This document shows positions 1 through 11,600 of a stretch of DNA of 64,000 nucleotides, in pieces. A program made the position numbers and the translations under genes. The stretch comes from Dysidea avara (Eukaryota; Porifera; Demospongiae; Dictyoceratida; Dysideidae): the NCBI RefSeq assembly GCF_963678975.1, contig NC_089273.1, positions 8,680,614 through 8,744,613 of the forward strand, read 5' to 3'. Below the pieces are notes generated by a model. It saw only the letters and a program-made list of their open reading frames with translations. It did no database searches and had not been told where the DNA came from. Each line of letters opens with the position of its first letter. The first letter of the stretch is position 1.

Positions 1-2633
1 ACTTTATACACTTGTCTATAGCAATACACAGTAGCTACTGGAATCAACCGTATACTATTATTGAATGGTGTGTGAGCAATGTTTTAAAGTTTAATAAAAC
101 ATTATCCCCTCATGGTTTTTTTGTATGCTCTTGAGTGCATTTGTTTAAACTGGTCAGCTCAATCTACAAGTATATAAGCTCAATTACAATGTGTAAAGAA
201 ATCAACTGTTAGTATGGCAAGTCTGAAGTGGGTATCTTTCAAAGCATCGCTATTGTAGTTCAGTGAAAATGAAAGTTGTTGACTAGTCTGGTGCCGCTGA
301 CCCACTTCTAGTCACTTATAAGCGTCCCAAAAATAGGGTCTGGTCTAGGGTAAGTATGTAAATGGGTGTGAATGGAATCTTTTATACTCAGTCCATGGTC
401 CAGTCCATAGTCCACAGTTAATGTTTTACACCATCCGCTAAATGATAATTGAAACCATTATGAGTAAATTAATTTGTGGTTTTTTCATAGTTTATAGCAA
501 AAACAAATGAACTCTTGTACTCATTTCTGCTGCCATAAATCACCATTACTGGTTGCTTGTAGCTAGCTGCCCTGACCTGTTAGCATAACAGGCGCATCCC
601 ATGCAATTACCGTCCTCTATATAAGGAATTAGTGGCTGGCAAAAGAATTTGTCAGAGAACTGATACATCGAATCGAGCATGCAAAGCTTCTCTGCTGCCA
701 ATACTACAAAAAGTTCCTCGGTGTAACTTTCACAACTAGCTATATATGCCGTACGTATAGCACGATACAACTTAATGCTCGAACTCTCGAGCAAGAGTAT
801 CAATTGCAAGCCATTCTAACCACGCTGCCAGCAGTAAACTACTTTCCTCTACAATCATGCAAAACGATGCAATCCGTGCCATTTTAATGTGCAGCAGCTA
901 GCCCCATAATATAGCTAACATCATAGTTCTGCAGCCCCTTTGATTCTACCTCGAAACTCTTCGTTTGGTTGAGCAACCTGCCAGTTATCTTGGCAGTAGT
1001 TGCTCTAATACGTAGGCTAGCTCAGCTCAACCTGGAAGGCTCATGGCTAATCTGCGCAGCAGCTGAAATCTAGGCAACGCAGAGCGATATCATGCTAGCA
1101 GTATACTCAAAAGCTGAATACCCTGCCCTTGCACACCTATACTTCGAACGGAAGTCTTTTTGGCTCCTGCAAGCTACCACATACTTTTAACTACATAACA
1201 GTATTACCTGTTTCAACTGGGATATAAGCGATTCTTTATTTCACTCTGCGTCCGATTCACCAGCCGCTTAAGAGAGTTGAGGTACCAACCTGAGAATCTG
1301 CACCGCCCATAAAAACTCTTTTATGGCCCGCTTAATTCGCCGCCCACAAAGGTCAGAGTTTTCACCGAAAGATGTTAGGCACTATTTAGGAATCCTTGTT
1401 GTAGCTCCCAGCTCCATCCTATTATATACTCAGTTGTCAGACTAATCTATTATAGTTTGGAGTTATAATAACGCTGGCTAGCTATTATAAAACTATGAAG
1501 TCATGAATGATAGCTAGATACAGTACAAGAGCTACAAAGGCAAAAGTCTCCTAGCTATACATATAATATACGCAGTTAATAGCTATAGGTGGATATATAA
1601 CTTCACACTGTGTACTGAGTCATATCAACACATTTGCTCTCCGGTGTTGCAAGATGTGTATTATTCGCTATGCCTCATAGCTACTAGCTATGCCGGGGAA
1701 GCATTTAGCTAGAGCTAGCTACATGTGTCATTTGCATTTATGACAAAAACTATGCTTGGCTACATCATCCATGGTAAACTTCTAGAGTGGATACATTATT
1801 TTGACATGTATAGGCTCTGCAGCTACTATGTTCATGGTCCAATGATGTCAGTACGTGACTGATCAGTGCTCATACGTAGCTAAATGGCATTAGCTATTTC
1901 TTTCATTTCAAATCCCACCTGTATAATATATATTATCATGTGTTAATGGCACCAACTTTCTTGTTATCTAGCCATGTAACTTGTTCTTTAAGAATGGTAG
2001 TCCGGGAGTTGAAATTTCACACTTCAATTACAACTAAAGTACACATTAGCATTGATTTTTTTGGCACTGTTAGAGCTTGATTGGTGAAAATCTCAAATAA
2101 CATGATTACAATCCTACTGCTCATTGATTAAAGCCATCAGGAGCTTGGCATGCATATTATATCAAAAGCTTATTTGAATACATGTTTCACTCCACCCTGT
2201 AAACAAGTTGTAATATCAATCATATACGTATGTACCTAGGGACCATTTTATGATTCACACTACAGGAAGATGCATTTGTCCCGCTTTACTTTAGGATACT
2301 AAACTCAACAACTTTTCCCTAGGCTAGTGGTAAGCACCTTGTAGAGGCTCTGCCTTCTGTATAAACCCTCCAGTACCCAACTGGTAGACTTGATAATAAT
2401 AATAATGATCATTTTAGTATACGTATGCCGGCATATCCTCAGCCCTATCTATATTGTCCTTGCCTTACGTACTGTCATGCAAATATTTAAAGGATTGTAG
2501 CTATCAACTATCTCTAGCTACCTTATGAGTACGTATGTAAAATCATGCACAGGGTATACATTAAACTACAGGCCTTACACCTCTAATATAAAAGCATACA
2601 GCCACACACATACATTAACCACACACAAAAAAG

Positions 2634-2701
2634 TTTTTTTAATACATCCTGTCCAGATTGTATCAAATTTTTTTAATACATCCTGTCCAGATTGTATCAA
2701 A
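2634..2701. repeat. 34-bp tandem duplication
   Basis: Two adjacent, essentially identical copies of a 34-bp unit: a T run, then AATACATCCTGTCCAGATTG and a short tail. Copies are at 2634-2667 and 2668-2701. A third, diverged start (GCATCCTGTTTACATTGTA) follows at about 2716. Confidence 0.85.
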
Positions 2702-3409
2702 GTGACCACAGGCATGCATCCTGTTTACATTGTACTACTGTACAAACTACTATACATATATGCACCTTGGGTACAAGCTAACCCATAATAGTAGTACAGT
2801 AGGAGTGCCTGATAAGGTTACAGCTATAAGCAAACACACTGTTACACTCCTACAGGTATTCATAGAGTGTCAATACATTCCTTACAAATTACAATGTGAA
2901 ACATAACCAGAGCAGCATGTGTGTGGACACATAATAATTGTAGGGGAGGATCCAGGAGCTGGAAAAGGGAGGGGAAAAAACACGCTAAGTTGTAGGTGGG
3001 TGAGAAGAACAGATTCTTTTGTTGGTTGCTTTATTTTTAAGCAGGAAAGAATAACCTCTTAGTAAGTGCCTTGCTGTTCAGTGATTTTTGCCATTTCAAA
3101 TAGTCACTACCAATAGCACTGTAGAACCATCTGTGACCGGTTTGATCAATAAAAATGTATCTTGATTGCTTGACTTTGTCTGAAAAAAGCCTTGATTATG
3201 CTGCTTGACAATTTAACACACATTGTCATAAATTCTCGTTAGCTTGATCACCACTTCTTAATCACTTAATAATCTATGGGGCATCATAGTAAGAGTAAAT
3301 AATATCAGGCTTCCCTTGAATTTACAGTAAAGGTGTTAATATGCTTTGGTTTGCATGCACTAACTTTCAAAGGGCTCAAAGTCACCACATCCTAAAAGTG
3401 TTAACTCAC

Positions 3410-3500
3410 TCAATCAGCACTTATAGCTATCATAAGCATGAATTTACTATAATATCCAGAAAGACTTGGAGCTGTCGTTTTTGATGGAGTAAGACGCTCT
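3410..3500 (+). repeat. Copy of a dispersed repeat also at 40.4 kb
   Basis: The stretch from GCACTTATAGCTATCATAAG through TTTACTATAATATCCAGAAA to TTGGAGCTGTCGTTTTTGAT matches, in reverse complement, the sequence around 40405-40490 inside the first TRPA introns. This shows a dispersed family. No transposase-like coding is visible. Confidence 0.5.
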
Positions 3501-5693
3501 CTCTTTTATTATTTACTCTTGATTATAGCCAGTAATATGCATAATTTTTTCATGAGTTATAAATTGATTTTGACCTGACAAGGTTTAGTACTTCAATGAT
3601 CAATGAAAAGAGTAATGTGCCAATGGAGCAGTGGAAAAAGTCGGACAAAACTGCTGTAGAGGCACTCGACTGTGCTGCAGCACCCATAACAGCAACACTA
3701 CCATATTCACATACAGGCCTCACAAAAGACCAGCAAGGCCTCTTGGACCCAGAAAATCTCTAACATGGTATAGAGCTCCTATTCTCTGTCGAACAGTGGG
3801 TGGACATATGTATTTTCTGTCATAGAGCTCCAAGTCAATCTACGAACAAAACAGAACCCTAAAAGCTTCAAATTATCAACCTCTTCAATGGAAAGGGAGT
3901 CCATAAATAGAGGGGGATAACACTCAACATCATGTTTTAACAATACACACAGCGAGTGAAATTTAGCAGGTTGTGCATCTGCAGCTATTGGAGAATCAGC
4001 AACTGGACAGCAAAAGTCTAGTCAAGTATAAAGTGTGGGTTAGATATTTAACAGTTGCTTATTTAAGTATAGCTACAAGCTCACATACTGCGTAACATCA
4101 GTCAAGTACGATAGCTATATGAATATGCTAGACCTATAGGTAGGCATGCAGCAAAACTGTGAAAGAGTTCATCTAAACTTTACACACACAATTCCTTGCA
4201 TTGTGCTTATAATATGTAGTGATTTGCACAATAACAACAACTGATGTGTACATTCCCATACAAAAGGTGGACTGGATCCCCCACATTGCATAAATTCTAC
4301 CACCACTAATTAATCTCAAGATGCTCCCATGCAGCAGTTATACATGTACGCAGTTGTAAATTGTAATCTATTAACTTTCTCACAGATTTTTCCTAATTTA
4401 AATGAGAGTCGGCTATACTAGCTAGGAGTTTTAAGTGGATCATTGGATTGGAATGGACAAATTGTTCGGCTATAGCTAGCTAGTATACTATCCCCATAGC
4501 TAGTATACTATCATAAATTATTGCAATTAGCTCAGTAGAGTATAGAAATAAACATTAAATACAAGAAGCACATATATTTGTAGGCACATAGTTATTTCTG
4601 TGCAACATAAAGCACGATGTTGTGGACAATTTTGATAATCCATCCAGAGGTGGATTTAGGAGGTGGTAGTGAGGCAAGCGCCCCCTACCCCTCAGAAATT
4701 TTCATAGCATTGCTTATTGGACATAGCTAGGCACCTTAGACATAATTCAAGATACTCTAATCAAACAATCAAGAGTAGCATAATTATTATTATAAACGCT
4801 GTGTAACTAAAACAATTGTAATAATTTATTTATATTACAGTGTATTATATATGACCACAAATACTCTGGAGATGCAAAAATCATGCACCTGCGCACCACA
4901 TGCCAGCAGTATCTATATATTTGAATATTTTGCAATGCTTGCACTTAAAAAGATTGGTATACACCCTAAGCAACAAGATGACAGTTTAGACATTAACTTG
5001 AAATGGTCTTCATAAAGAGGTGGTCTTTACTAGGAGATAGTCTATAAAGGGTAACCCTGAATTGTCTACTTCACCCATTCCATGCATGCCACCATTCCAG
5101 TCCATCGTTCCACCCATTCAAGTGTTCAGACATCCATTACACTTGTACACAGTTGTGTCATTTTGCGTCATCGATTACTAAAGATTTTAGATGTGATGAG
5201 GTACATAGGACTAGCTGATGGAAATGTAACTACATACACATTAATAATAAGTTTTGATCGAGCATACACAACATAATTTTTGTAATGAATTAGAAGCTGT
5301 CATGTTTTTCTGGCAATTCTGGACAACAAGCTGTGAATCTGTAGCTATATGCTCTAAAAGAACCAATAGAAGCTAACTGAGTTGACAGAAAAGGTATGTA
5401 CATATATAAAATACAAACTGCTAGAACAGCCAACATTGGAAAAGAATATCTATAGCTCTGTAACAACTGCAAGCTTGTCTGTTAGCTATATGTAGTTGTT
5501 ATTGTCATTAGCTAAGTAAATCATTATATCCATGCATTTAGCAGATTTTCTAGTGTTAATTCTCTAGTATTAGGTAAACATACTTGTTTATGAATGCAGC
5601 TTGCATCTTGCAATTGTATATTATATAATTAAACATGCTGTTTAGGGTTTCTTTTGTAAGTACAAATACATAGTGCCTTGGGAATCATTATCT

Positions 5694-5922
5694 ATGACCA
5701 GATCTGTGAAAAGTGGTCTTACATCCTTTCCAATTGCATACACTTGGCAATCTATAACATGACTCGTGAGTATGCTACCATCCTCAAATTTGGTCATTTT
5801 ACACTCCTAACATAGCACTATTACTGGATGCAATTGTAAGACAATAGGTTAAACACATGATGAGTTACGACTCATCAAACTTGGAAAGGCTATAAGACCC
5901 TTTTTCGCAGATCCGGTTGCAT
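5694..5922. mobile_element. MITE with GACCRGATCTG termini
   Basis: The left end reads ATGACCAGATCTGTGAAAAG. The right end, in reverse complement, reads ATGCAACCGGATCTGCGAAA, so the element carries imperfect terminal inverted repeats of about 28 bp around 230 bp of non-coding DNA. The same TGTGACCGGATYTG terminus recurs at 38.5, 43.3, 49.7, 56.2 and 57.3 kb, so this belongs to a set of related TIR families. No transposase is present. Confidence 0.55.
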
Positions 5923-6539
5923 CTTTTCAAATGCATGCATAACTGACCAGACACATAATAGCTAGCAAATAGCTATACATAGATAGTGCTACTTTCTCTG
6001 ATTTCAGCCAACCTTTTCAACAGTTTGTTTACAAAGTTGCACTATTACTTGCATAGAGCATAACTATTAGAGCATAACTATTGTGCTCAAGTGTCAGTAT
6101 GATAGCACTCAGAAGGATGTTGTAATTCTAGTAGTCGACTGCTCTATTAGAGTATCTCGATTTTCCTAGTATCTACCTCTGAGTGAATGTAAATTTTAAA
6201 AATAAATCTGCTGAATTGTACTGCTTTCATGTACTCATATGGATTCATCTTTTGCGCTCTGTGCTAAACGTAATCATGATTGTACATTTATATATCCCTA
6301 GTATGACTGTACCAATACTGACCTGTTCAAGAATATACACTACTTGCAGCATTAATTCATGGGACTGAATGAATCTTAATACTGCCTGTATTGTAAGTAG
6401 AGTACTTTGATACAGATGAACCAAAATGGAATGAGTATAGTGTAGTGATATTTGTGGAACACAAAGACTTTAACTCCTTGTTATTCCACTTGTGACTGAA
6501 GCATTTCAGGTCACATTGCAATTTCCTTTGTTGTGACAT

Positions 6540-6880
6540 TACTTATACCTGAGGGGTCCACAACTTGTAAAATTTTGTACAAGATTTTAAATCATCAAAC
6601 TTTCCTCCCAAGATTTCAAAGATTTCAGAGCAAAAAAAAAGTGATAATTAGATCATGAGATGCTTAGCACTCAGGAAAAGTGCAGAAACTTTTGTAAGTG
6701 AAGATTTTAGATTTGGAAGTCTCTAGTAGATTTTTGGACCAACATCACATGTAATGCTGAATGTATATATACATAAAATATATGGAATTTTATGACAATT
6801 TTCAAGATTTCAGATTTCAAAAATCAGCTAAGATTTGAGATTTCAAAGAGGCTGTACAAGATTTCAAAGGAGTTGTGGCC
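6540..6880. repeat. Degenerate AAGATTTCA-rich simple repeat
   Basis: The motif AGATTTCAAA and close variants occur about ten times in this stretch, sometimes flanked by poly-A. It looks like a degenerate low-complexity or minisatellite tract. No coding potential is visible. Confidence 0.45.
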
Positions 6881-7094
6881 CCCTCATTATAACCACATGT
6901 TTTGGGCTCTGCAAGAAGTCATGGATGCATGTGGGTCAGTGCTATAACTTTCCAATACAGACTAATTCATACCCTAGTTGACTTATCTGTGCTGTGTTTT
7001 ATTAGCTATAGATCATCATACATACTGATCGTGGTAGCTATTTGTGAGCTCCTCAGTACCCACATGAACCATTATAAAGCTTTGAGTTGTACCT

Positions 7095-7205
7095 GCATCT
7101 CATCCTGTCCTGTGGAGAGATCAGGTACAAACACATCATTCTGTGGAGAGTTAAGCCACAAACAAGTCACCTGTATAGAGTTCAGCTTAAAAAGTCACCC
7201 TAGTC
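7095..7205 (+). repeat. Degenerate ~32-bp tandem repeat (GAGTTCAGCTACAA type)
   Basis: Successive units of the form GTGGAGAG-TTMAGC-ACAAACAAGTCAC are visible. The same unit recurs, in better condition, at about 39985-40125. It is a minisatellite-like array with a unit near 32 bp and roughly three diverged copies here. Confidence 0.5.
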
Positions 7206-7419
7206 ATGGACAACACTGAATATAGCTATTGTTAGCCAGCATAGAGGTATACTGGTTTTAAGGGAGCTATGCCCATAATAGATAATATAATGTTGCTGGT
7301 CAGCATTTGTGAGAAGGAAGAAACTCGTAAGCGCTACACTACAGGAAACTGATCATGATTTTTTCCTGTTAATTTTCTTGTTATTAATCATTACACATAT
7401 AAAAGAATTACATCATAAA

Positions 7420-8025
7420 CAGTGTTGGGCAAGTTACTTTGTAAAAGTAACTAGTTACATATTACTTGCAACTGAACTATTTATAGTTACAGTTACATAT
7501 TACCCATAAAATAAAGTAACTATAGTACTATGGTTTAGTAAGCACTTCCTTTTTATCTTTTATTTTACGGGATTTTCTACTGCTTGCTTGATGCGTTCAG
7601 TCGAGCATAGCGGAAAACTGGGTACAGCTACAGGGGTATATTACTTTGTGTCCGCGGCCCTAAGCTGTCACATGTGAAACTACCGCCTTATCACGTGACA
7701 TGATTGCGTTGTTGGACAATGTGCAAATCTTGGTTATAAGTAAGAAGCTGGTGAATAAGCTTCATTCAGTAGGCTTCGTTACTTCGTTGTGGCTAGACGT
7801 TACTCAGAGGATAACTAAGGAGATTAGTAACTTCGTTACTTGTAGTAATAATATTACGTAATATTAGACTCGTTACAGTAACTATATTACTTAGGTAACG
7901 CGTTACATTGATAAGTAAAATAACTTGAGTTGTATTACCTGTTTTTATAGCGTATTTCGTTATATTACTTAGGTACACTGTACCACAAAGTAATAATATT
8001 ATGTAACGCGTTACTCCCAACACTG
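7420..8025. mobile_element. hAT-like MITE with CAGTGTTGGG termini
   Basis: The element begins CAGTGTTGGGCAAGTTAC and ends CGCGTTACTCCCAACACTG, giving an inverted terminal CAGTGTTGGG, a terminus widely seen in hAT-superfamily miniature elements. The 606-bp interior is rich in GTTACTTAGGTAAC-like palindromic units and codes for nothing recognisable. The expected 8-bp target duplication is not exact (flanks ATCATAAA and AATTCATA), so the precise boundary or the insertion age is uncertain. Confidence 0.7.
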
Positions 8026-8543
8026 AATTCATAAATTACTCCAATTCCAAACTGTTGGAGCAGTGGATCTTGTAAATTACACCTGCATGACCTGTGATGG
8101 CTGGATCTAGATCCTCTTGTAAACATCAATGCAGAACGAAGTAATGAATAAGAAAGTTTACATCTGATCCAAAACATCAGAATCGTCGACATTTAGCTAT
8201 GACTCTGTAGAAACCCTCTAGCAACATGCAATAGACTGAGCTGTGGGATCAGAATTTCTTGGCTTCCAAAAGAATACACTCAATCCCTATAATGGCTGTA
8301 TACGTATTTAGCATAATAGCTACCACTCCCACGCCAATTAATGCACGCCTACGTTGTGAGTCACACGCTATGAGCGGCAGTCATGGGTGTGGCAGTTACG
8401 TTTTGCGTGCTTAAAGTTTCACGCATGCGACTACTGCATAAATCAAACATGAATGTCGCAAATTTTTTCTTACGCATAATTTTACGCTTTGTGGTAGTCC
8501 TTCATTTTCGACCAGAGGTCAATAACCTTAATTCTCTACAGAA

Positions 8544-8638
8544 ATGGCGACTGATCTCGACAGCTTTCAAGTACAACTTTCCAGTGCCAGCTCCGGCGGA
8601 GAGTCAGTTACTTTGCGCCTTCTTACGATGAATTGTTG
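8544..8638 (+). CDS. SMPD2: Sphingomyelinase exon 1
   Basis: Begins at ATG and reads MATDLDSF, ending LLTMNCW with the last codon split TG|G. Donor is GTTAGT at 8639. Asn in MNCW is the conserved metal ligand of the Mg-dependent nSMase/exonuclease-endonuclease fold. The start is supported by a stop 13 nt upstream in the same frame. Confidence 0.85.
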
Positions 8639-11600
8639 GTTAGTTCAGTTGTGACATGTCAGCATAATGTAGCTACCATTGCGTGAACGTTCTTATAAAT
8701 ACTTCTTCACTTCAGTGAAACTTTTGCTATAGCCTAATATTAACACGGGTGGTGACAGTACGGTGAGGCAAGGAATAAAAGACTTGTTGACATTCTTTAG
8801 GGGATTTTTTGTCGCCATCAAAGTAACCCGGCGCTTTTAGTTTGATTCTCACCCGTAGGCTTGTTGGTGCACGCTTTTGTAATGAAATTAAAAAATGACA
8901 GACTTTCCTGGAAAACAAACTAAATATTAAGGTGGAGTCCTGTATACTGGCCATAAATTTAATGTTGGTAGAATTTCAAAATGGCCGTATTTTATAAGTA
9001 TACATTTGTCACAATATTACAAGACAGTTCTCCTCCAAAGCATTTGTACATGTCACCTTGCCACATATAACTTGTAATAATGTTGATGTACTAGTTTACA
9101 ATTGGTGTTTATTACAAGGAGTACAATTGTAAATCGAAAATTCTATCCTGGATATTTTGCATCCTGTATAGGTCTGTTAGTCAGTGTGTTGCCATGAGGG
9201 AAAGAATTTAGCCAAATATGGCTGAATTTCTGGGCAACATCATCAGTGTAGTTGGCTTCCCATCATTCCTCTGTAGTATTGATGGCATGCAAGAGTGTAT
9301 AAATATAAGAATTAGTGGTATAATGGCCTTCTGACCCAAAGTTACAGTATTCAGTCTCAACATTTGGTGCTTAGTGTATTATATGCCTATGGCGTATTGT
9401 ATTTCACAGGCTATAATTATAAACAATAAATCACGGACTGGGCTTGAAACAGTTTCTTAACAATAAACTGTAGACATATAATCTCGTTCTTGTAGTGCTG
9501 GAGACACCATTATTAAGCTGGAACTGCTCTTTGGTGTTAAAACAGTTTCTTAGCCTACATCATGCAAACACACTACACACACATGCACCCCCAGGCACAC
9601 AAAGCAAAGCCTCCGGCAGCCTTGCGAAACATAGCTATTGCACCACTCAGGCTCAAGTGCCTGAGTGGTGTACAACAAGGGGGTGTCACATCGGCACACG
9701 CTGAAGGTAGATCTGCAACCGCAGTCAAAGTCTTGACCAAGGAAAATTTCACCTTGACCCTTGACTTGCAGCGCTTATCGTCTTTGACCTGCGACTTGAG
9801 CATTTTTGGTCGAGTTTTTTACCTCTATTTTCCAATACGCACCTGCGCTTGTAACCTAGTATATTTTCTTGGTGCGTGCTACCAACAGCTTGGAGAGAAA
9901 AATCATTACAATCACGGCGAAATGCCTGTTGGAGCTTTGAAACATCTTCTTGGAGATCCTTACGTCTTGTGAGTTATTTATAATTCTGGAACTTGATAAT
10001 AGTTATGTATAGTTTTTGATTGTGGGTTTTGAACTTTCTGTCTCGTCTTGACCCACTGTAAGAGCTATTTTGTGGCCTTGACTGTTGGCCTAGAGTTTGA
10101 CCGTGGTGGCAGATCAATCTACAGCAAGAGCCTGAGTGACATCCCCTTGCACAGGCATCCCAGTGCTGGTACACACAGACACAACACACAGACAGCAGAG
10201 AGGGCTTGCAAGCTAGTCTGGCACAAGTTTTTTGGATTTTATTTTTTCAATAAATTGGTGCATATGCGACCCAAACAGCAATATCAGTAGCAGTATCTCA
10301 ATAATGTTGTGTCCAGCATCACAAGAGCTTGACAATTGCTTGGCTATTCTGTTCCAAGCCCAGTCCATGAGGTCTTATCCTGGTGTATTTGAGCTTTGTT
10401 GTTTTTATTTTGTACATGTCACTGTGTAAGCTTATTGTAGAGGAGGGTGGAAGCAGTTTAAATGAATTAGTCAAAATGAATTGTGTAGGTGATATAACGA
10501 AGTGTGGTGTCATTGTTTTGTTGAAGAACAATGACACTGGAGGTACACTGGGTATGCATGCCTGGTTAGTGCCAGGATGTTACATGCAAAAGTGTTTCAT
10601 CAATTTCACCCTGAAAAGGTGATTTAGGTGAACTAGGTGATTTTACAAAACAAAGTACATCACCTTAGTACTTACATGAAATACAATCTTAATATCTGAT
10701 TATCCCCAGCAATCCCACCAGTTTGCTAGTTTTATTGTGGCTCATGAAAATTCTAAACAAATGTATGTAATTAATGTAATGTTTTTCAAACAACGTTTCC
10801 ACCCTCCTCGGTGTTTATTGTATGAAGTCAACCACCAGTACTGTTCACCTTTGATGACAATGATGCAATGGTTAATCCTACCATTACAGGGGACTACGAG
10901 TCATCTCCAAGTTCAGACGAGAGAGAATGGAGGCTATAGCTCATGAGTTAGTTGGTTATGATGTAGTGGCGTTACAAGAGGTACAATCTGTATGATTTCT
11001 GGGTACACTGCCAGAATTGTAATTCTTGTATAGATTTGGAGTAAGGATGATTTTGAAGTAATGAGGGACATTGCAAAATCACTACCATACTCTCACATGT
11101 TTTACAGGTGAGCTATAATTACGTGACATACAGTATTAAGTTATATATGACAAGATCTGCAGACCCCCGAACATTGTTGTCTTAGCCCTTCCCGCAATTG
11201 AGGCCAAATCTGATAAAAACAATTCAGTGCGTTCATTGTATTGCTACAGTACGTTAACCGAAAGTTTTGGAGTACTTAAACAAACCAAAGATTCTCTATT
11301 GTGAGTTTTGCTTTTTGTATCTTCCTTCACAATCTACGAATCCCTCGTGTAATTTACAAAATCTTTGTATAGTGAGATGACAAATGTGAGGAAATAGTAT
11401 AGTTCATATACTACAGTACCTCAATAAACATATTGAAAAGTGAGTGTTACTTAGGTCATGTTTTCTTTGATTTCTTTTTGCTTATTGTTTAATCTGTCTC
11501 AAAGTTGACAAAAATGTGGATTATAAGCCTTATTCCAAATGATGTCCCAGATGGACACTCTATTTGGGGTACTTTAACATATTCAAGTGTGAGCTCTAAT

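Larger units (their letters stand above)
1..8543. other. No gene supported; repeat-bearing flank
   Basis: This 8.5 kb stretch lies upstream of the sphingomyelinase start codon. Open frames are short, have no recognisable domain and are not joined by convincing splice sites. I can support only repeats here, listed separately: a 34-bp tandem duplication, a TIR element near 5.7 kb, a copy of the CTATTAGAGTATCTCGAT motif near 6.14 kb and a hAT-like element at 7.4-8.0 kb. The sphingomyelinase promoter and 5' UTR presumably fall in the last few hundred bases, but no core promoter element is clear. Confidence 0.5.

Noticed and set aside
546-809. An 87-codon minus-strand open frame
   Set aside because: No recognisable similarity and no neighbouring exon; length is expected by chance in 64 kb.
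7793-8032. Open frames on the minus strand within 7.4-8.0 kb
   Set aside because: They fall inside the hAT-like MITE made of GTTACTTAGTAAC-type palindromes and have no transposase motif.
9562-9972. A 136-codon plus-strand open frame in sphingomyelinase intron 1
   Set aside because: No domain, includes a hairpin and low-complexity sequence, and lies between two well-supported exons of the same strand.
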